NCBI GenBank assembly: GCA_003160115.1
Contig: PLQL01000033.1
Location: forward strand, 53,699-103,069
Reading direction: 5' to 3'
From: Acidimicrobiaceae bacterium
GTDB lineage: Bacteria; Actinomycetota; Acidimicrobiia; Acidimicrobiales; RAAP-2
Length of the DNA stretch: 49,371 nucleotides
Position 1 is the stretch's first letter; every line of letters starts with the position of its first letter. The position numbers and the translations under genes were made by a program. Under the pieces are notes generated by a model. It saw only the letters and a list, made by a program, of their open reading frames with translations, searched no databases and was not told the DNA's origin. Positions 25,250 through 33,756 of the stretch are shown one piece after another.

Positions 25250-26977
25250 GTGATCGGTCTACTCTTCATCGGTTTCGTGGCGGGGATCATCGCGGGTATC
25301 TCTCCTTGCATCCTGCCCGTGCTGCCCGTGGTTCTGGTGGGCTGGACCGCTCCGGTCGAGGACGTCGAACACCCCTTTCGCGCACGTCGGCGTCGTTCGG
25401 CCACGGTCATCGCTGGACTCATCATCAGCTTCAGCCTGATCATTGCCGCCGGTTCGGCCGTTCTCAGCGCTCTCGGTCTTCCCCAGGATCTTCTGCGCGA
25501 CGTGGGTATTGGTCTACTCATCCTGTTCGGTATTGGCCTACTGGTTCCCCAGGTCGAACAACTACTGGAGCGACCTTTCGCTCGGATTCGCGCGCGCGCA
25601 CCCAGCGGCAACGGATCCGCCTTCGTATTGGGTCTCGGACTTGGCGCGGTCTTCGTCCCGTGCGCCGGCCCGGTGCTCGCCGCGATCTCGGTACTCGGCG
25701 CGCGCCACCACGTCAGTTTCTACAGCGTGCTGCTGAGCCTCTTTTTCGGTGCCGGCGCCGCGCTACCCCTTTTCGCGATAGCCCTAACTGGCGACCGGTT
25801 AATCGAAAGGAACCGTCGACTCTCGCAACGTGCAAGAAAACTGCGTCCGGTGGCGGGCGTGTTGTTGATCCTTATGGCGTTGGGCATCATCTTCAACGCC
25901 TTCAGTGGTATTCAAAAATTCGTCCCGGGCTACACGAATGCGCTTCAACAGCACCTCGAGGCCAACAAGTCCACTTACGAAGCGCTCCAGAAACTCAAAT
26001 ACGGCACGGTGGGAAGCGGCTCACTCGCTTCGTGCGAGACGGCAGCCGCGACTCAACCCGTCTCTACGATACAAAAGTGTGGCGTGGCGCCCGAATTCAC
26101 CGGCATCGTCAAATGGCTCAACACTCCCGGCGACACGCCATTGACTCTCCGCGAACTTCGCGGTCACGTGGTACTCATCGATTTCTGGACCTACTCGTGC
26201 ATCAATTGTCAACGTTCGCTCCCGCACGTCGAGGCCTGGTACGCGCGATACCACAAGTACGGACTTGACATCGTAGGCGTCCAGGCACCGGAATTCGCCT
26301 TCGAACACGTGATCAGCAACGTGAGGAGTGCCGCCAAGAGCCTGGGTGTGAAATACCCCATTGCCGTGGATAACAATCTGGCAACGTGGACTGCCTACAC
26401 GAATAACTACTGGCCGGCCGAATACTTGATCGACGCACAGGGCGTCATCCGTCACGTCGACTACGGGGAAGGCGACTACAGCGGCACCGAGTCACTGATC
26501 CGACAATTGCTCCTAGCGGCGAACCCGACTGAGAAACTTCCCCCACCCACCAGCGTCGCGAACCGCACGCCGACCCAAGAGACCAGCCCCGAGTCATACT
26601 TGGGCTACGACTACGCATCTGAGTCCTACCTAGTTGGTAGTCAACTGAGTCAGAACCAGGCCGCGGTCTACCACGCACCGTCGAACATCCCCGTGGGGAA
26701 TTTCGCCATGGCTGGCGAATGGTACTCAGGCCCTCAGCAGATCAAGGCTGTCGCCGACGCGAAGATCAACATCAACTTCCAAGCCAACGACGTCTATCTC
26801 GTCATGAGCGGTAACGGCACGATCACTGAGACCTTGAACGGAAAGGCTTACCAAACGGTCTCTGTCTCGGGTTATCCCCGTCTCTATACGTTATTCAAGA
26901 ACAAAGACGACGTGAACGGGCTTCTAGGACTCTCCTTCTCGAAGGGTCTCGAAGCCTACGACTTTACGTTCGGTTGA
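25250..26977 (+). CDS. dipZ: DipZ-like CcdA/thioredoxin disulfide reductase
   Basis: 575 residues, GTG 25250 with AAAGGGGAA upstream. Residues 1-225 are a CcdA/DsbD-type transporter with six membrane segments and the two catalytic Cys in GISPCILPVLPVV (Cys20) and VFVPCAGPVL (Cys138). Residues about 280-430 are an extracytoplasmic thioredoxin/TlpA domain with CINC (Cys317-Cys320) in DFWTYSCINCQRSLPHV. The last ~130 residues (SYLGYDYASESYLVG, AMAGEWYSGPQQIKA) are the beta-rich C-terminal domain typical of mycobacterial DipZ. It moves reducing power across the membrane to extracytoplasmic thiols. Single gene. Confidence 0.92.
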   Translation: MIGLLFIGFVAGIIAGISPCILPVLPVVLVGWTAPVEDVEHPFRARRRRSATVIAGLIISFSLIIAAGSAVLSALGLPQDLLRDVGIGLLILFGIGLLVPQVEQLLERPFARIRARAPSGNGSAFVLGLGLGAVFVPCAGPVLAAISVLGARHHVSFYSVLLSLFFGAGAALPLFAIALTGDRLIERNRRLSQRARKLRPVAGVLLILMALGIIFNAFSGIQKFVPGYTNALQQHLEANKSTYEALQKLKYGTVGSGSLASCETAAATQPVSTIQKCGVAPEFTGIVKWLNTPGDTPLTLRELRGHVVLIDFWTYSCINCQRSLPHVEAWYARYHKYGLDIVGVQAPEFAFEHVISNVRSAAKSLGVKYPIAVDNNLATWTAYTNNYWPAEYLIDAQGVIRHVDYGEGDYSGTESLIRQLLLAANPTEKLPPPTSVANRTPTQETSPESYLGYDYASESYLVGSQLSQNQAAVYHAPSNIPVGNFAMAGEWYSGPQQIKAVADAKININFQANDVYLVMSGNGTITETLNGKAYQTVSVSGYPRLYTLFKNKDDVNGLLGLSFSKGLEAYDFTFG

Positions 26978-26981
26978 TCGA

Positions 26982-26999
26982 GCGACCGTGTCCGGTCGC
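26982..26999. other. Small perfect hairpin after dipZ
   Basis: GCGACCG-TGTC-CGGTCGC, a 7-bp stem with a tetraloop, 4 bases after the dipZ stop. It may be a first, weaker terminator or RNA-stabilising hairpin ahead of the strong one at 27071. Confidence 0.4.
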
Positions 27000-27070
27000 A
27001 ATCAGTGTAAAACACCGAAGAACCACGAAGTTAGGGCCAAGACACCCTTCACTTGACTGGCTCCCGAGCA

Positions 27071-27112
27071 ACAAGACTGGGCCCCACCCTTGCGGGTGGG
27101 GCCCAGTCTTGT
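27071..27112. terminator. Perfect 19-bp bidirectional hairpin terminator
   Basis: ACAAGACTGGGCCCCACCC pairs perfectly with the mirrored arm around a TTGC tetraloop. It lies between convergent dipZ and the liv-type substrate-binding gene. Confidence 0.85.
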
Positions 27113-27125
27113 CATTTACGAGTTC

Positions 27126-28481
27126 TTACTTAAGCCAGCTCGGAATTGGAGCAATTATCCAGTTCGAAGAATTTATAGAGCTACCCGCAAACGGAGTGGT
27201 GGTGAACACCGACTTCGTGACCGTCACGCTGGTTGGCGCGAGAGTCCCGTTCGAGTTCACTGTCGCAATCGCACCACCCTGCATGCCCTGGTGGTTACCC
27301 CCAGTGAAACGCAACGGAGTAATCGCGGGCGTGGCAAGCGTCATTGAGGTCAGCGCCTTCACGAACCCGCCTCGCGTGACATTCTTGCCCTCGGCGCGAA
27401 GTGTCTCAGCGAACGCCAGCGCGTAGCCGGCACCGTAGAGCTCGTTGAACGACATGACCGACGATGAATTGAACTTCGGAAAGTCAGCGGGGTCTTCCTC
27501 GAGAACCTTGCGGAGCCAAGGAATCCAAGGATCCGCATTGTCAGTGGTTGAAGGGAAGTAACTGAGCGTTACGGCGCCCGCTTCGAGCGGCGTGTTCACC
27601 GACAGCGGGTCCGAGCCCACCGACGAGATGATCCACTGAGGCGAGTAGCCCAGTGCGTGTGCCGTAGCGAGGATTCCGTAGGTGAAACCAGGCACGGCAT
27701 CGAGCACGACGACAGGAACCTTGTTCTGCGCCAATGTGGAGACGTCGGCCGTGATGTCGCTAGTCGAACCAGAAATCGCGTCTGCCGCGTTGTACGTCAG
27801 GTTGTCCGCTGACGGGATGGTGATGCCGCCGTCTTTAAGCCCTTCGAGTCCCGTTGCACCGAAGTCATCGTTCTGGCCAATGAAACCAATGGTGTCAGTG
27901 GGGAAGTTTGCCTTGATGTACTTGGCAAAGATCTTGCCCTCGGCAACATAACTCGTCTGGTAACCGAAGAGTTCAGGGAACGAGCTTGGCTGATTCCATT
28001 CAACGGAGCCGGAATTAACAAAGAGCTGAGGCACGTTATTCTGTCTCAGGTAGCTCATGACGCTCATTTCAGCCGCAGTGCCGAGCGACCCCACGGTTGC
28101 GAAGACGTGATCTTGAGCCAACAACTCCTGATTGTTGCTCAAGGGTGTCGTGCTGGCACCAGCGGTGCAGCCAAGACCGTACGCAGCAAGGCCGTAGCAG
28201 TCATCAAGACGGATGTACTTGATCTTTCGACCATTGATGCCACCCAACTTGTCGATGTACTTAAACACCGCGTTGGCAGCCGCCGAGACCGATGCGTAGC
28301 TCGCAGCGATGCCAGAAAGCGGCACTGACGCTCCAATGGTGATGCTGGTCGCAGTCACACCCGGTGTCGAAGTCGATGCCCCGGCGCTCGCGCCGATCAG
28401 TCCCGTTGAAGCGGTCGCCAATGCCAAAGCCGAACTGCACAGCAGCGCGGCGACACGACGATTCCTCTTTCCGATTTTCAT
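27126..28481 (-). CDS. livK: ABC transporter substrate-binding protein (branched-chain amino acid type)
   Basis: 451 residues from ATG 28481 with GGGGGGAC upstream. A Sec signal peptide is present (KIGKRNRRVAALLCSSALAL, cleavage near ASAGAS). The mature protein is a type-I periplasmic-binding fold (Peripla_BP_6): ITIGASVPLSGIAASYAS, FKYIDKLGGINGRKIKYIRLDD, FATVGSLGTAAEMSVMSYLR, and FIGQNDDFGATGLEGLKD. The family binds branched-chain amino acids, amides, urea or aromatics, so the ligand is not fixed. It is the last gene of the liv operon, 46 bases after livM, and ends at a strong hairpin. Confidence 0.9.
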   Translation of the reverse strand: MKIGKRNRRVAALLCSSALALATASTGLIGASAGASTSTPGVTATSITIGASVPLSGIAASYASVSAAANAVFKYIDKLGGINGRKIKYIRLDDCYGLAAYGLGCTAGASTTPLSNNQELLAQDHVFATVGSLGTAAEMSVMSYLRQNNVPQLFVNSGSVEWNQPSSFPELFGYQTSYVAEGKIFAKYIKANFPTDTIGFIGQNDDFGATGLEGLKDGGITIPSADNLTYNAADAISGSTSDITADVSTLAQNKVPVVVLDAVPGFTYGILATAHALGYSPQWIISSVGSDPLSVNTPLEAGAVTLSYFPSTTDNADPWIPWLRKVLEEDPADFPKFNSSSVMSFNELYGAGYALAFAETLRAEGKNVTRGGFVKALTSMTLATPAITPLRFTGGNHQGMQGGAIATVNSNGTLAPTSVTVTKSVFTTTPFAGSSINSSNWIIAPIPSWLK

Positions 28482-28526
28482 TGTCCCCCCCATTAGTTAA
28501 TGCTTAATTTGATGCTTAGCGCAAAG

Positions 28527-29600
28527 TTACTCGCCAGTAGAAACCGACGCAACTCGACGAACAGATTTCACAAAAAAACGAAGTCGGCGCCCCAATCCAG
28601 CGATGCCGTGAGGAGCGAAGAGCATCGTCAGGATGAGAAGAACCCCGAAGATGATCCCCTGCATGTTGGCACCGAGATTGGAAGTGGGGTTGATTCCAGT
28701 TAATGAATTGAGGTGACTGATCAAATTTGTGCTGAACGCATAGATGATCCCACCTATCACCGCACCGCTCAAGGTACCTATGCCTCCCAAGACCATCAAA
28801 GTCAGCAAGGTGATTGACAACGTGAGCGGGAATGCCGAAGGATTCACTGTGGCGTTGATGAGTACGTAGACCGACCCGCCGAGGCCGGCGAACGCGGCCG
28901 AGACCACGAAGGCAACGGTCCTCGTACGAGGCAGGTTGATGCCAACCAATTCGGCCGCAACGTCATTGTCACGCACCAAGCGCATGGCCCGGCCAGTGTG
29001 ACTGTGAAAGAGGTTCGCCATAAAGAAGAAGGCTACGCCTGCCACCACCACGGCGAGGTCCGCGGTCCACTGGGCGTTCGCATTGATCGTGGCGTTCTGA
29101 CCCGAGAAGAGCCCCAGGAACCAATGGGGGGTGGTCAACGTATTGAAGAACAAGCCACCTTCGCCTCCCGTTACCGACGTGTAGTTCTGAGCAATGGGCG
29201 AGATCGCCGCTGAAAAAGCGAGGGTCATGCCAGCCAAGTAGGGCCCGCTAAGTCGAGTGGACGGAATTGCGATGATCAAGCCGCTAATGGCACCGATCAC
29301 TGTCGCCAAGAAGAAGGTAAAGATTAACGGAGTCGATCCATGATGGACCGCCCAGATTCCGGTGGCGTATGCGCCTACGGCCATGAATCCGGAATTGCCG
29401 AGCGAGATCTGGCCACTCCAGCCAACGAGCCAACTCAGTCCCAGAATGACGATAGAGATTGCGGCCCCGCCCGCCAGCTGAGAATCCGCCACGGGAGGTA
29501 GTACGAAAGTAATTGCGAGCGTGAGTATGGTAACGGCCAACACACCAGTAAGACGTGCGGTCGTTCGCTCTTGAGCAACGATTGAGCGGAACCATTTCAT
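28527..29600 (-). CDS. livM: Branched-chain amino acid ABC transporter permease LivM
   Basis: 357 residues from ATG 29600, which overlaps the livH stop by one base (TGATG); the ORF-track start lies within livH. It is a LivM-type permease with about ten membrane segments: LGLSWLVGWSGQISLGNSGF, AVGAYATGIWAV, PSTRLSGPYLAGMTLAFSAA, the cytoplasmic coupling loop RAMRLVRDNDVAAELVGINL, and LGGIGTLSGAVIGGIIY. It forms the membrane channel with LivH, energised by LivG and LivF. Confidence 0.93.
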   Translation of the reverse strand: MKWFRSIVAQERTTARLTGVLAVTILTLAITFVLPPVADSQLAGGAAISIVILGLSWLVGWSGQISLGNSGFMAVGAYATGIWAVHHGSTPLIFTFFLATVIGAISGLIIAIPSTRLSGPYLAGMTLAFSAAISPIAQNYTSVTGGEGGLFFNTLTTPHWFLGLFSGQNATINANAQWTADLAVVVAGVAFFFMANLFHSHTGRAMRLVRDNDVAAELVGINLPRTRTVAFVVSAAFAGLGGSVYVLINATVNPSAFPLTLSITLLTLMVLGGIGTLSGAVIGGIIYAFSTNLISHLNSLTGINPTSNLGANMQGIIFGVLLILTMLFAPHGIAGLGRRLRFFVKSVRRVASVSTGE

Positions 29601-30499
29601 CAGACTCGCCTGCCGACGCTCTTGGCGAAGATGCCCTGTGGTCTGATCATTAACGCGACGACGAGGATGATAAGTCCCCCAAGCGATGCCAGATCGGCCG
29701 ACCAATATGCCAAGACAAACTGTTCGGCGATACCGATAAGAAGTCCCCCAATGACCGCGCCCACGGGAGAATCCAAGCCCCCTACCACGGCGGCGATGAA
29801 TCCTGCGATCAAGATCCCGTCCATGTCACTGGGATAGAGCCCGAAACTCCCCGACGCGACGATCACCGCTGCGACCACGCCGACGCCCGCCGACAACATC
29901 CAACCAATCGTGAGCATTCGATTGACCCGAACACCAAGCAAGCGCGCGACTTCAGGTGCGAGTGCTGATGCGCGGAGTTTGAGTCCGAGGTTCGTAAACC
30001 GAAAGAGCACGGCGACCAGGGCCATGATTCCCAGTGCTAGGCCAAATTGGAAAAGGACGAACGGCGAAAGCAGAACGACACGACCTTGATCGTGGAAGTA
30101 GATCTGCGACAATGGCGTCGCGATATTTCGTGTGGTACTGGTCCAAATAGCCTGGGCCACCGCCTCGATGACACCCAGAAACCCGACCGTGACCACAATG
30201 GCATTGATCTCAGGCTTGCCGTAGAGGGGGCGGATGAGGATCCGCTCAGTTAGCCCTCCGAAGAGAAACCCAACAGCGAGGGACACAACGAGACAGAACC
30301 AGTAGTTCAGTCCTCGGTCTATCTCGGTCATGCCGATGTAGCTGGCGAACATCGCCATCGCGCCCTGGGCAAAATTGAGGACGTGCGTGGACTGCCAGAT
30401 GATCACGAGACTTAGTGCAACCAAAGAGTAGATAACGCCCTGCGCCAACCCAGCAAAGATATTGTGCATGATTGGTGAGGCGAGAAATGTGCTCATCAT
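29600..30499 (-). CDS. livH: Branched-chain amino acid ABC transporter permease LivH
   Basis: 299 residues. It starts with LAQGVIYSLVALSLVIIWQS and NFAQGAMAMFASYIG, the canonical LivH N-terminus, followed by eight or so membrane segments, the coupling loop GLKLRASALAPEVARLLGV and FIAAVVGGLDSPVGAVIGGL. The start at 30499 (ATG ATG) overlaps the livF stop by 4 bases. It pairs with LivM. Confidence 0.93.
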   Translation of the reverse strand: MMSTFLASPIMHNIFAGLAQGVIYSLVALSLVIIWQSTHVLNFAQGAMAMFASYIGMTEIDRGLNYWFCLVVSLAVGFLFGGLTERILIRPLYGKPEINAIVVTVGFLGVIEAVAQAIWTSTTRNIATPLSQIYFHDQGRVVLLSPFVLFQFGLALGIMALVAVLFRFTNLGLKLRASALAPEVARLLGVRVNRMLTIGWMLSAGVGVVAAVIVASGSFGLYPSDMDGILIAGFIAAVVGGLDSPVGAVIGGLLIGIAEQFVLAYWSADLASLGGLIILVVALMIRPQGIFAKSVGRRV

Positions 30500-31203
30500 T
30501 GAACCAAGCCAAGGTAGTAATGACGGAGATTCTTGTCATTGGCGATCACGTCCGCTTCACCGCTCGCTACGACGGTCCCTAAGTGCAACACCACTGCGTC
30601 GTGGGCGATTCGCAATGCACTCTTCGCGTTCTGCTCCACCAACAAGACCGTCAAATCGCTGGCGTGACAGAGTTCAAGAATCAAGTTCATCAATTCCGAC
30701 GTCACTAGGGGCGCCAGCCCAAGTGAAGGCTCGTCTAACAGCAGCACCCGGGGATTACTTATCAGCGCTCGCGCCATAGCGAGCATCTGACGTTCGCCCC
30801 CGGACAAGGTTGCGCAATATTTCTTTCGCCGCTCGCCTAAAACCGGAAATTGCGTGTACTGCTTTTCGAGTCCCTCGCGGATATCGACTTTGCTCGCGAA
30901 GGCGCCGAGGCGCAAGTTCTCCTCGACCGTGAGCTCGTAGATGACACCTCGACCCTCCGGCACGTGCGCCACACCAAGCCGCGCGATGTTCTCGGTGGAC
31001 GTCGACAAGATCGACCGGTCGCCAAAAAAGACCCTCCCGCTCTTGGGCGCGACGAGCCCCGAAATGGTTCGAAGAAGAGTTGACTTGCCGGCGCCATTGG
31101 CCCCCAGAATGGCCGTCACCCGTCCTGGGTTGGCCTGGACGCTGACGTCGTCGAGCGCGCGAATTGCGCCATAGTTGACTGTAAGGTTTTCAACTCGAAT
31201 CAC
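30496..31203 (-). CDS. livF: Branched-chain amino acid ABC transporter ATPase LivF
   Basis: 235 residues. Walker A GANGAGKST, the LivF-specific HVPEGRGVIYELTVEENL, signature LSGGERQMLAMARAL, Walker B VLLLDEPSLGLAP and switch region LLVEQNAKSAL are all intact. ATG 31203 overlaps the livG stop by 4 bases. It works as a heterodimer with LivG at the cytoplasmic face of LivHM. Confidence 0.95.
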   Translation of the reverse strand: MIRVENLTVNYGAIRALDDVSVQANPGRVTAILGANGAGKSTLLRTISGLVAPKSGRVFFGDRSILSTSTENIARLGVAHVPEGRGVIYELTVEENLRLGAFASKVDIREGLEKQYTQFPVLGERRKKYCATLSGGERQMLAMARALISNPRVLLLDEPSLGLAPLVTSELMNLILELCHASDLTVLLVEQNAKSALRIAHDAVVLHLGTVVASGEADVIANDKNLRHYYLGLVQ

Positions 31204-31979
31204 GAGTCGACTCCGAGGTAGGCGGCCAGAACTTCGGGATCCGTGCTTATTGTTGCCGGTGCTCCGGTCGCGATCACCTTGCCGAAGTTGAGGACGACGA
31301 GTCGGTGCACCAAGGGCATAACGAAATCCATGTTGTGTTCAACCAGTAAGACACTCATTGACTCACGTAACTGGACTATCAACTCAGCCAATTCCTGAAG
31401 TTCATTCTCGTCGAGACCCGACGCTGGTTCGTCCAACATGAGTAACGACGGCCTTCCCATCAAGGCCCGAGCGATGGACACCTTCTTGGAGATGCCGTAC
31501 GGGATGCTGTAAGGCAGCGCGGAGGCGAATTTCGCGATACCGAGTCGTTCCAGTTGGGCCATCGCATCGTCGCGCAACTTCAGTTCGTGACGGAATCCTG
31601 CGGGGAAGCCGAAGAGCGACGAAGCGAAACCACGGCCAACGTGTCCCTGAGCGCCAGCCATTACGTTCTCCAAAACACTCATGTTCGTGAAGAGTCCTAC
31701 TCCCTGCAGCGTGCGAGCGACGCCCGCCGCGCACAACTGCGAGGTCGTAAGGGCGTTGTGACCCAAAGCAGGGAAACGGACGGTGCCCGAATCGGCTTTC
31801 TGGAAACCACAGATGACGTTGAACGCCGTTGTCTTGCCGGCCCCGTTAGGACCTATGAGACCAACTATCTCCATCGGCTGAACGTCGAAGGAAACCTCAT
31901 CCAGAGCGAGCAGTCCACCGAACCGGACTGTGACATCCTCCAGTTCCACCGTTGCTTCGACAATGGGCTCCCCGCTCAT
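31200..31979 (-). CDS. livG: Branched-chain amino acid ABC transporter ATPase LivG
   Basis: 259 residues from ATG 31979 (MSGEPIVEATVELEDV); the upstream track start adds 22 unlikely residues. Walker A is GPNGAGKTT. The LivG-type insertion is visible, with GVARTLQGVGLFTNMSVLENV and a long helical segment. The signature region reads IPYGISKKVSIARAL rather than LSGGQ, as is usual for LivG. Walker B is LLMLDEPASGLD and the switch LVEHNMDFVM. It is the first gene of the five-gene operon livG-livF-livH-livM-livK, divergent from the IDH-family gene. Confidence 0.93.
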   Translation of the reverse strand: MSGEPIVEATVELEDVTVRFGGLLALDEVSFDVQPMEIVGLIGPNGAGKTTAFNVICGFQKADSGTVRFPALGHNALTTSQLCAAGVARTLQGVGLFTNMSVLENVMAGAQGHVGRGFASSLFGFPAGFRHELKLRDDAMAQLERLGIAKFASALPYSIPYGISKKVSIARALMGRPSLLMLDEPASGLDENELQELAELIVQLRESMSVLLVEHNMDFVMPLVHRLVVLNFGKVIATGAPATISTDPEVLAAYLGVDS

Positions 31980-32171
31980 AGTGGACCAAACTACTCTCGC
32001 CGCACACGGAGTGCGAAAGTGACGAAAGGGAGAATGACGACTCAATCTCTAGTTTCAGCCGCGTAGCCCAACGCATCTGCCGGCGACTGGCCACTTTACT
32101 TTGCATTAACGTTGAGCAACGCCGTAGTGTTCTCGCGCGCGACACGGTTCATCTCACCCTGAGGAGTTGCA

Positions 32172-33248
32172 ATGGCGACCACGATCGCAAGAGTCATCGT
32201 CTGTGACGGCGACGAAACTGGCCAGGAGCTACTTGACCAATCACTCCGGGTGATGACGGGCGATCTGCTTGGTGTAAGCCTCCAATTCGAACATTTTGAC
32301 CTTTCTCTCGAAAACCGTCGCGCGACGAACAACGAGGTCGTTCGAGAGGCTGCGGCCGCGATGGTCGAGACCGGACTCGGGCTCAAGGCAGCCACCATCA
32401 CGCCGCCCGAAATGGGCGGCGTCGGCTCGCCCAACCGGCTCCTGCGTGAAGGCATCGGCGGCTCCGTGATCGTCCGGACTGGGCGTCGCATTCCTGGCGT
32501 CTCACCCGTCGTCGCCACCAACAAGCCGATCATCGTGATTCGCATGGCGGTGGGTGACGCCTATGGTGCGGACGAAGGGCGTGAAGGAACGCCCGGGAGT
32601 TTCGACGAAGTGGCGTGGCGTACCGAACGAATCGACCGCTCGGTTTGCCGATTCGTTTCGGAATACTCGTTCAAGGCCGCCGCTCAAGCCCACGGCATTG
32701 TCTACGGAGGACCGAAGTGGACAGTGTCGCCCACCTACGAGGGCATGCTCAAAGAAGAGATGGACGCCGCGGCGAAACGATATCCCGACGTCACCTACCG
32801 CCCCATCCTCATTGACGCGACCTACGCAGGTCTGCTGACCGACGTGCACGAGCAAACCCTCGTCATCCCTTCGCTCAATCGCGACGGCGACTGCTTGAGT
32901 GACTTCGTGCTCGCTATATTCGGCTCGATCGCGGGCGCGGAGTCCGTGCTCATGGCCCTGGACGAGAATCTTCATCCTCGAGTTGCCATGGCCGAGGCAC
33001 CCCACGGCACCGCGCCAACGTTGCAGGGAAAGAACGTCGCGAACCCGATGGCGATGCTGCTCGCCCAAGCAGCGTTGCTCGACCAGGCCGCGCTCCATTT
33101 GGACGACCCGAATTTCCAGGTGGCGGGCGATCGACTACGTACGGCCACTCTCGAAGGCGCCGCCGACGGGATACGGACCTTCGACCTCGGTGGTGAGTCC
33201 ACCACGAGCGGCGTCGTCGACGACGTGATAAGTCGCCTCAACACCTAA
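32172..33248 (+). CDS. Isocitrate/isopropylmalate dehydrogenase family protein (divergent)
   Basis: 358 residues, ATG 32172 with GAGGAG upstream. The beta-decarboxylating dehydrogenase fold is clear. The metal-binding set is kept (LIDATYAGL, NRDGDCLSD) and so is the nucleotide site HGTAPTLQGKNVANPMAM. The N-terminal substrate region KAATITPPEMGGVGSPNRLL resembles eukaryotic-type NADP-IDH (ATITPDE..SPN), whereas the HGTAP motif is of the NAD/IPMDH type. At 358 residues it is shorter than NADP-IDH (about 410). The substrate could be isocitrate or another 2-hydroxyacid. There is no leu gene nearby. It is divergent from the liv operon. Confidence 0.75.
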   Translation: MATTIARVIVCDGDETGQELLDQSLRVMTGDLLGVSLQFEHFDLSLENRRATNNEVVREAAAAMVETGLGLKAATITPPEMGGVGSPNRLLREGIGGSVIVRTGRRIPGVSPVVATNKPIIVIRMAVGDAYGADEGREGTPGSFDEVAWRTERIDRSVCRFVSEYSFKAAAQAHGIVYGGPKWTVSPTYEGMLKEEMDAAAKRYPDVTYRPILIDATYAGLLTDVHEQTLVIPSLNRDGDCLSDFVLAIFGSIAGAESVLMALDENLHPRVAMAEAPHGTAPTLQGKNVANPMAMLLAQAALLDQAALHLDDPNFQVAGDRLRTATLEGAADGIRTFDLGGESTTSGVVDDVISRLNT

Positions 33249-33593
33249 GGCATCACGATCTCCAAGCAGAATTCGAATACGTCTTGATAGTCCACGAAGT
33301 TTGCGAGCGAGGCGATGTCGCCAACGATCTGCCATGAATCAACATTAAGCAGGTCGTCGAGCGACCTCGAGCCTGAAGAGAACTCCAAGAACGCCGCGAT
33401 GGTCGTGCGAATTTCGAACCTCGCCCGGGGATTGGTTTCCCTATGACGCGTGCACCACGCGACGGCAAACGCTAAGGATCCACGCGTCCTCGTCACGATC
33501 ACTGACCGCAAGATTCATCTCGAGTTTGGGCTCAGTCGCTCGCGGCTCAACGAGACACACGCCAATCAATTCAATTAATAGCGCCACGGTCAT
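33245..33593 (-). pseudogene. Possible frameshifted small gene
   Basis: Two overlapping minus frames look like halves of one protein: MTVALLIELIGVCLVEP, then PKLEMNLAVSDRDEDAWILS from 33593, and ARFEIRTTIAAFLEF with SLDDLLNVDSWQIVGDIASL ending at 33245. Together they would give about 115 residues if a single shift near 33435-33475 were repaired. I recognise no family. The stop overlaps the end of the IDH-family gene (CTAA). The rest of the 33249-33756 gap holds only a small dyad before the PiT gene. Confidence 0.3.
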
Positions 33594-33712
33594 TGAACGA
33601 ACCTCGCGAGTCGCATTCACTCGTTTGGGTGACTGATCTGCTGCCTCGCCAGTCACGCCACGCCAAAGTAACGCGAAGGTGAAATCTGAACCAAAAGTAG
33701 GCCAAATAGGGG

Positions 33713-33728
33713 CTTTTACCTCTAAAAG
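33713..33728. promoter_or_regulatory. Dyad upstream of the PiT gene
   Basis: CTTTTA-CCTC-TAAAAG, a perfect 6-bp inverted repeat 28 bases before the PiT start. A second AAAAGT copy lies about 30 bases further upstream. It could be an operator or small 5' leader hairpin; it does not match a PhoB/PhoP box that I recognise. Confidence 0.25.
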
Positions 33729-33756
33729 TGCCGAGGGTGCTTGCTAAGAGTGGAGT

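Noticed and set aside
31200-31979. LivG signature IPYGISKKV instead of LSGGQ
   Set aside because: LivG proteins normally deviate here (PYG... types), so it is not evidence of an inactive ATPase.
33600-33756. Pho box upstream of the PiT gene
   Set aside because: No direct repeats matching a known PhoP/PhoB consensus; only a short CTTTTA/TAAAAG dyad is present.
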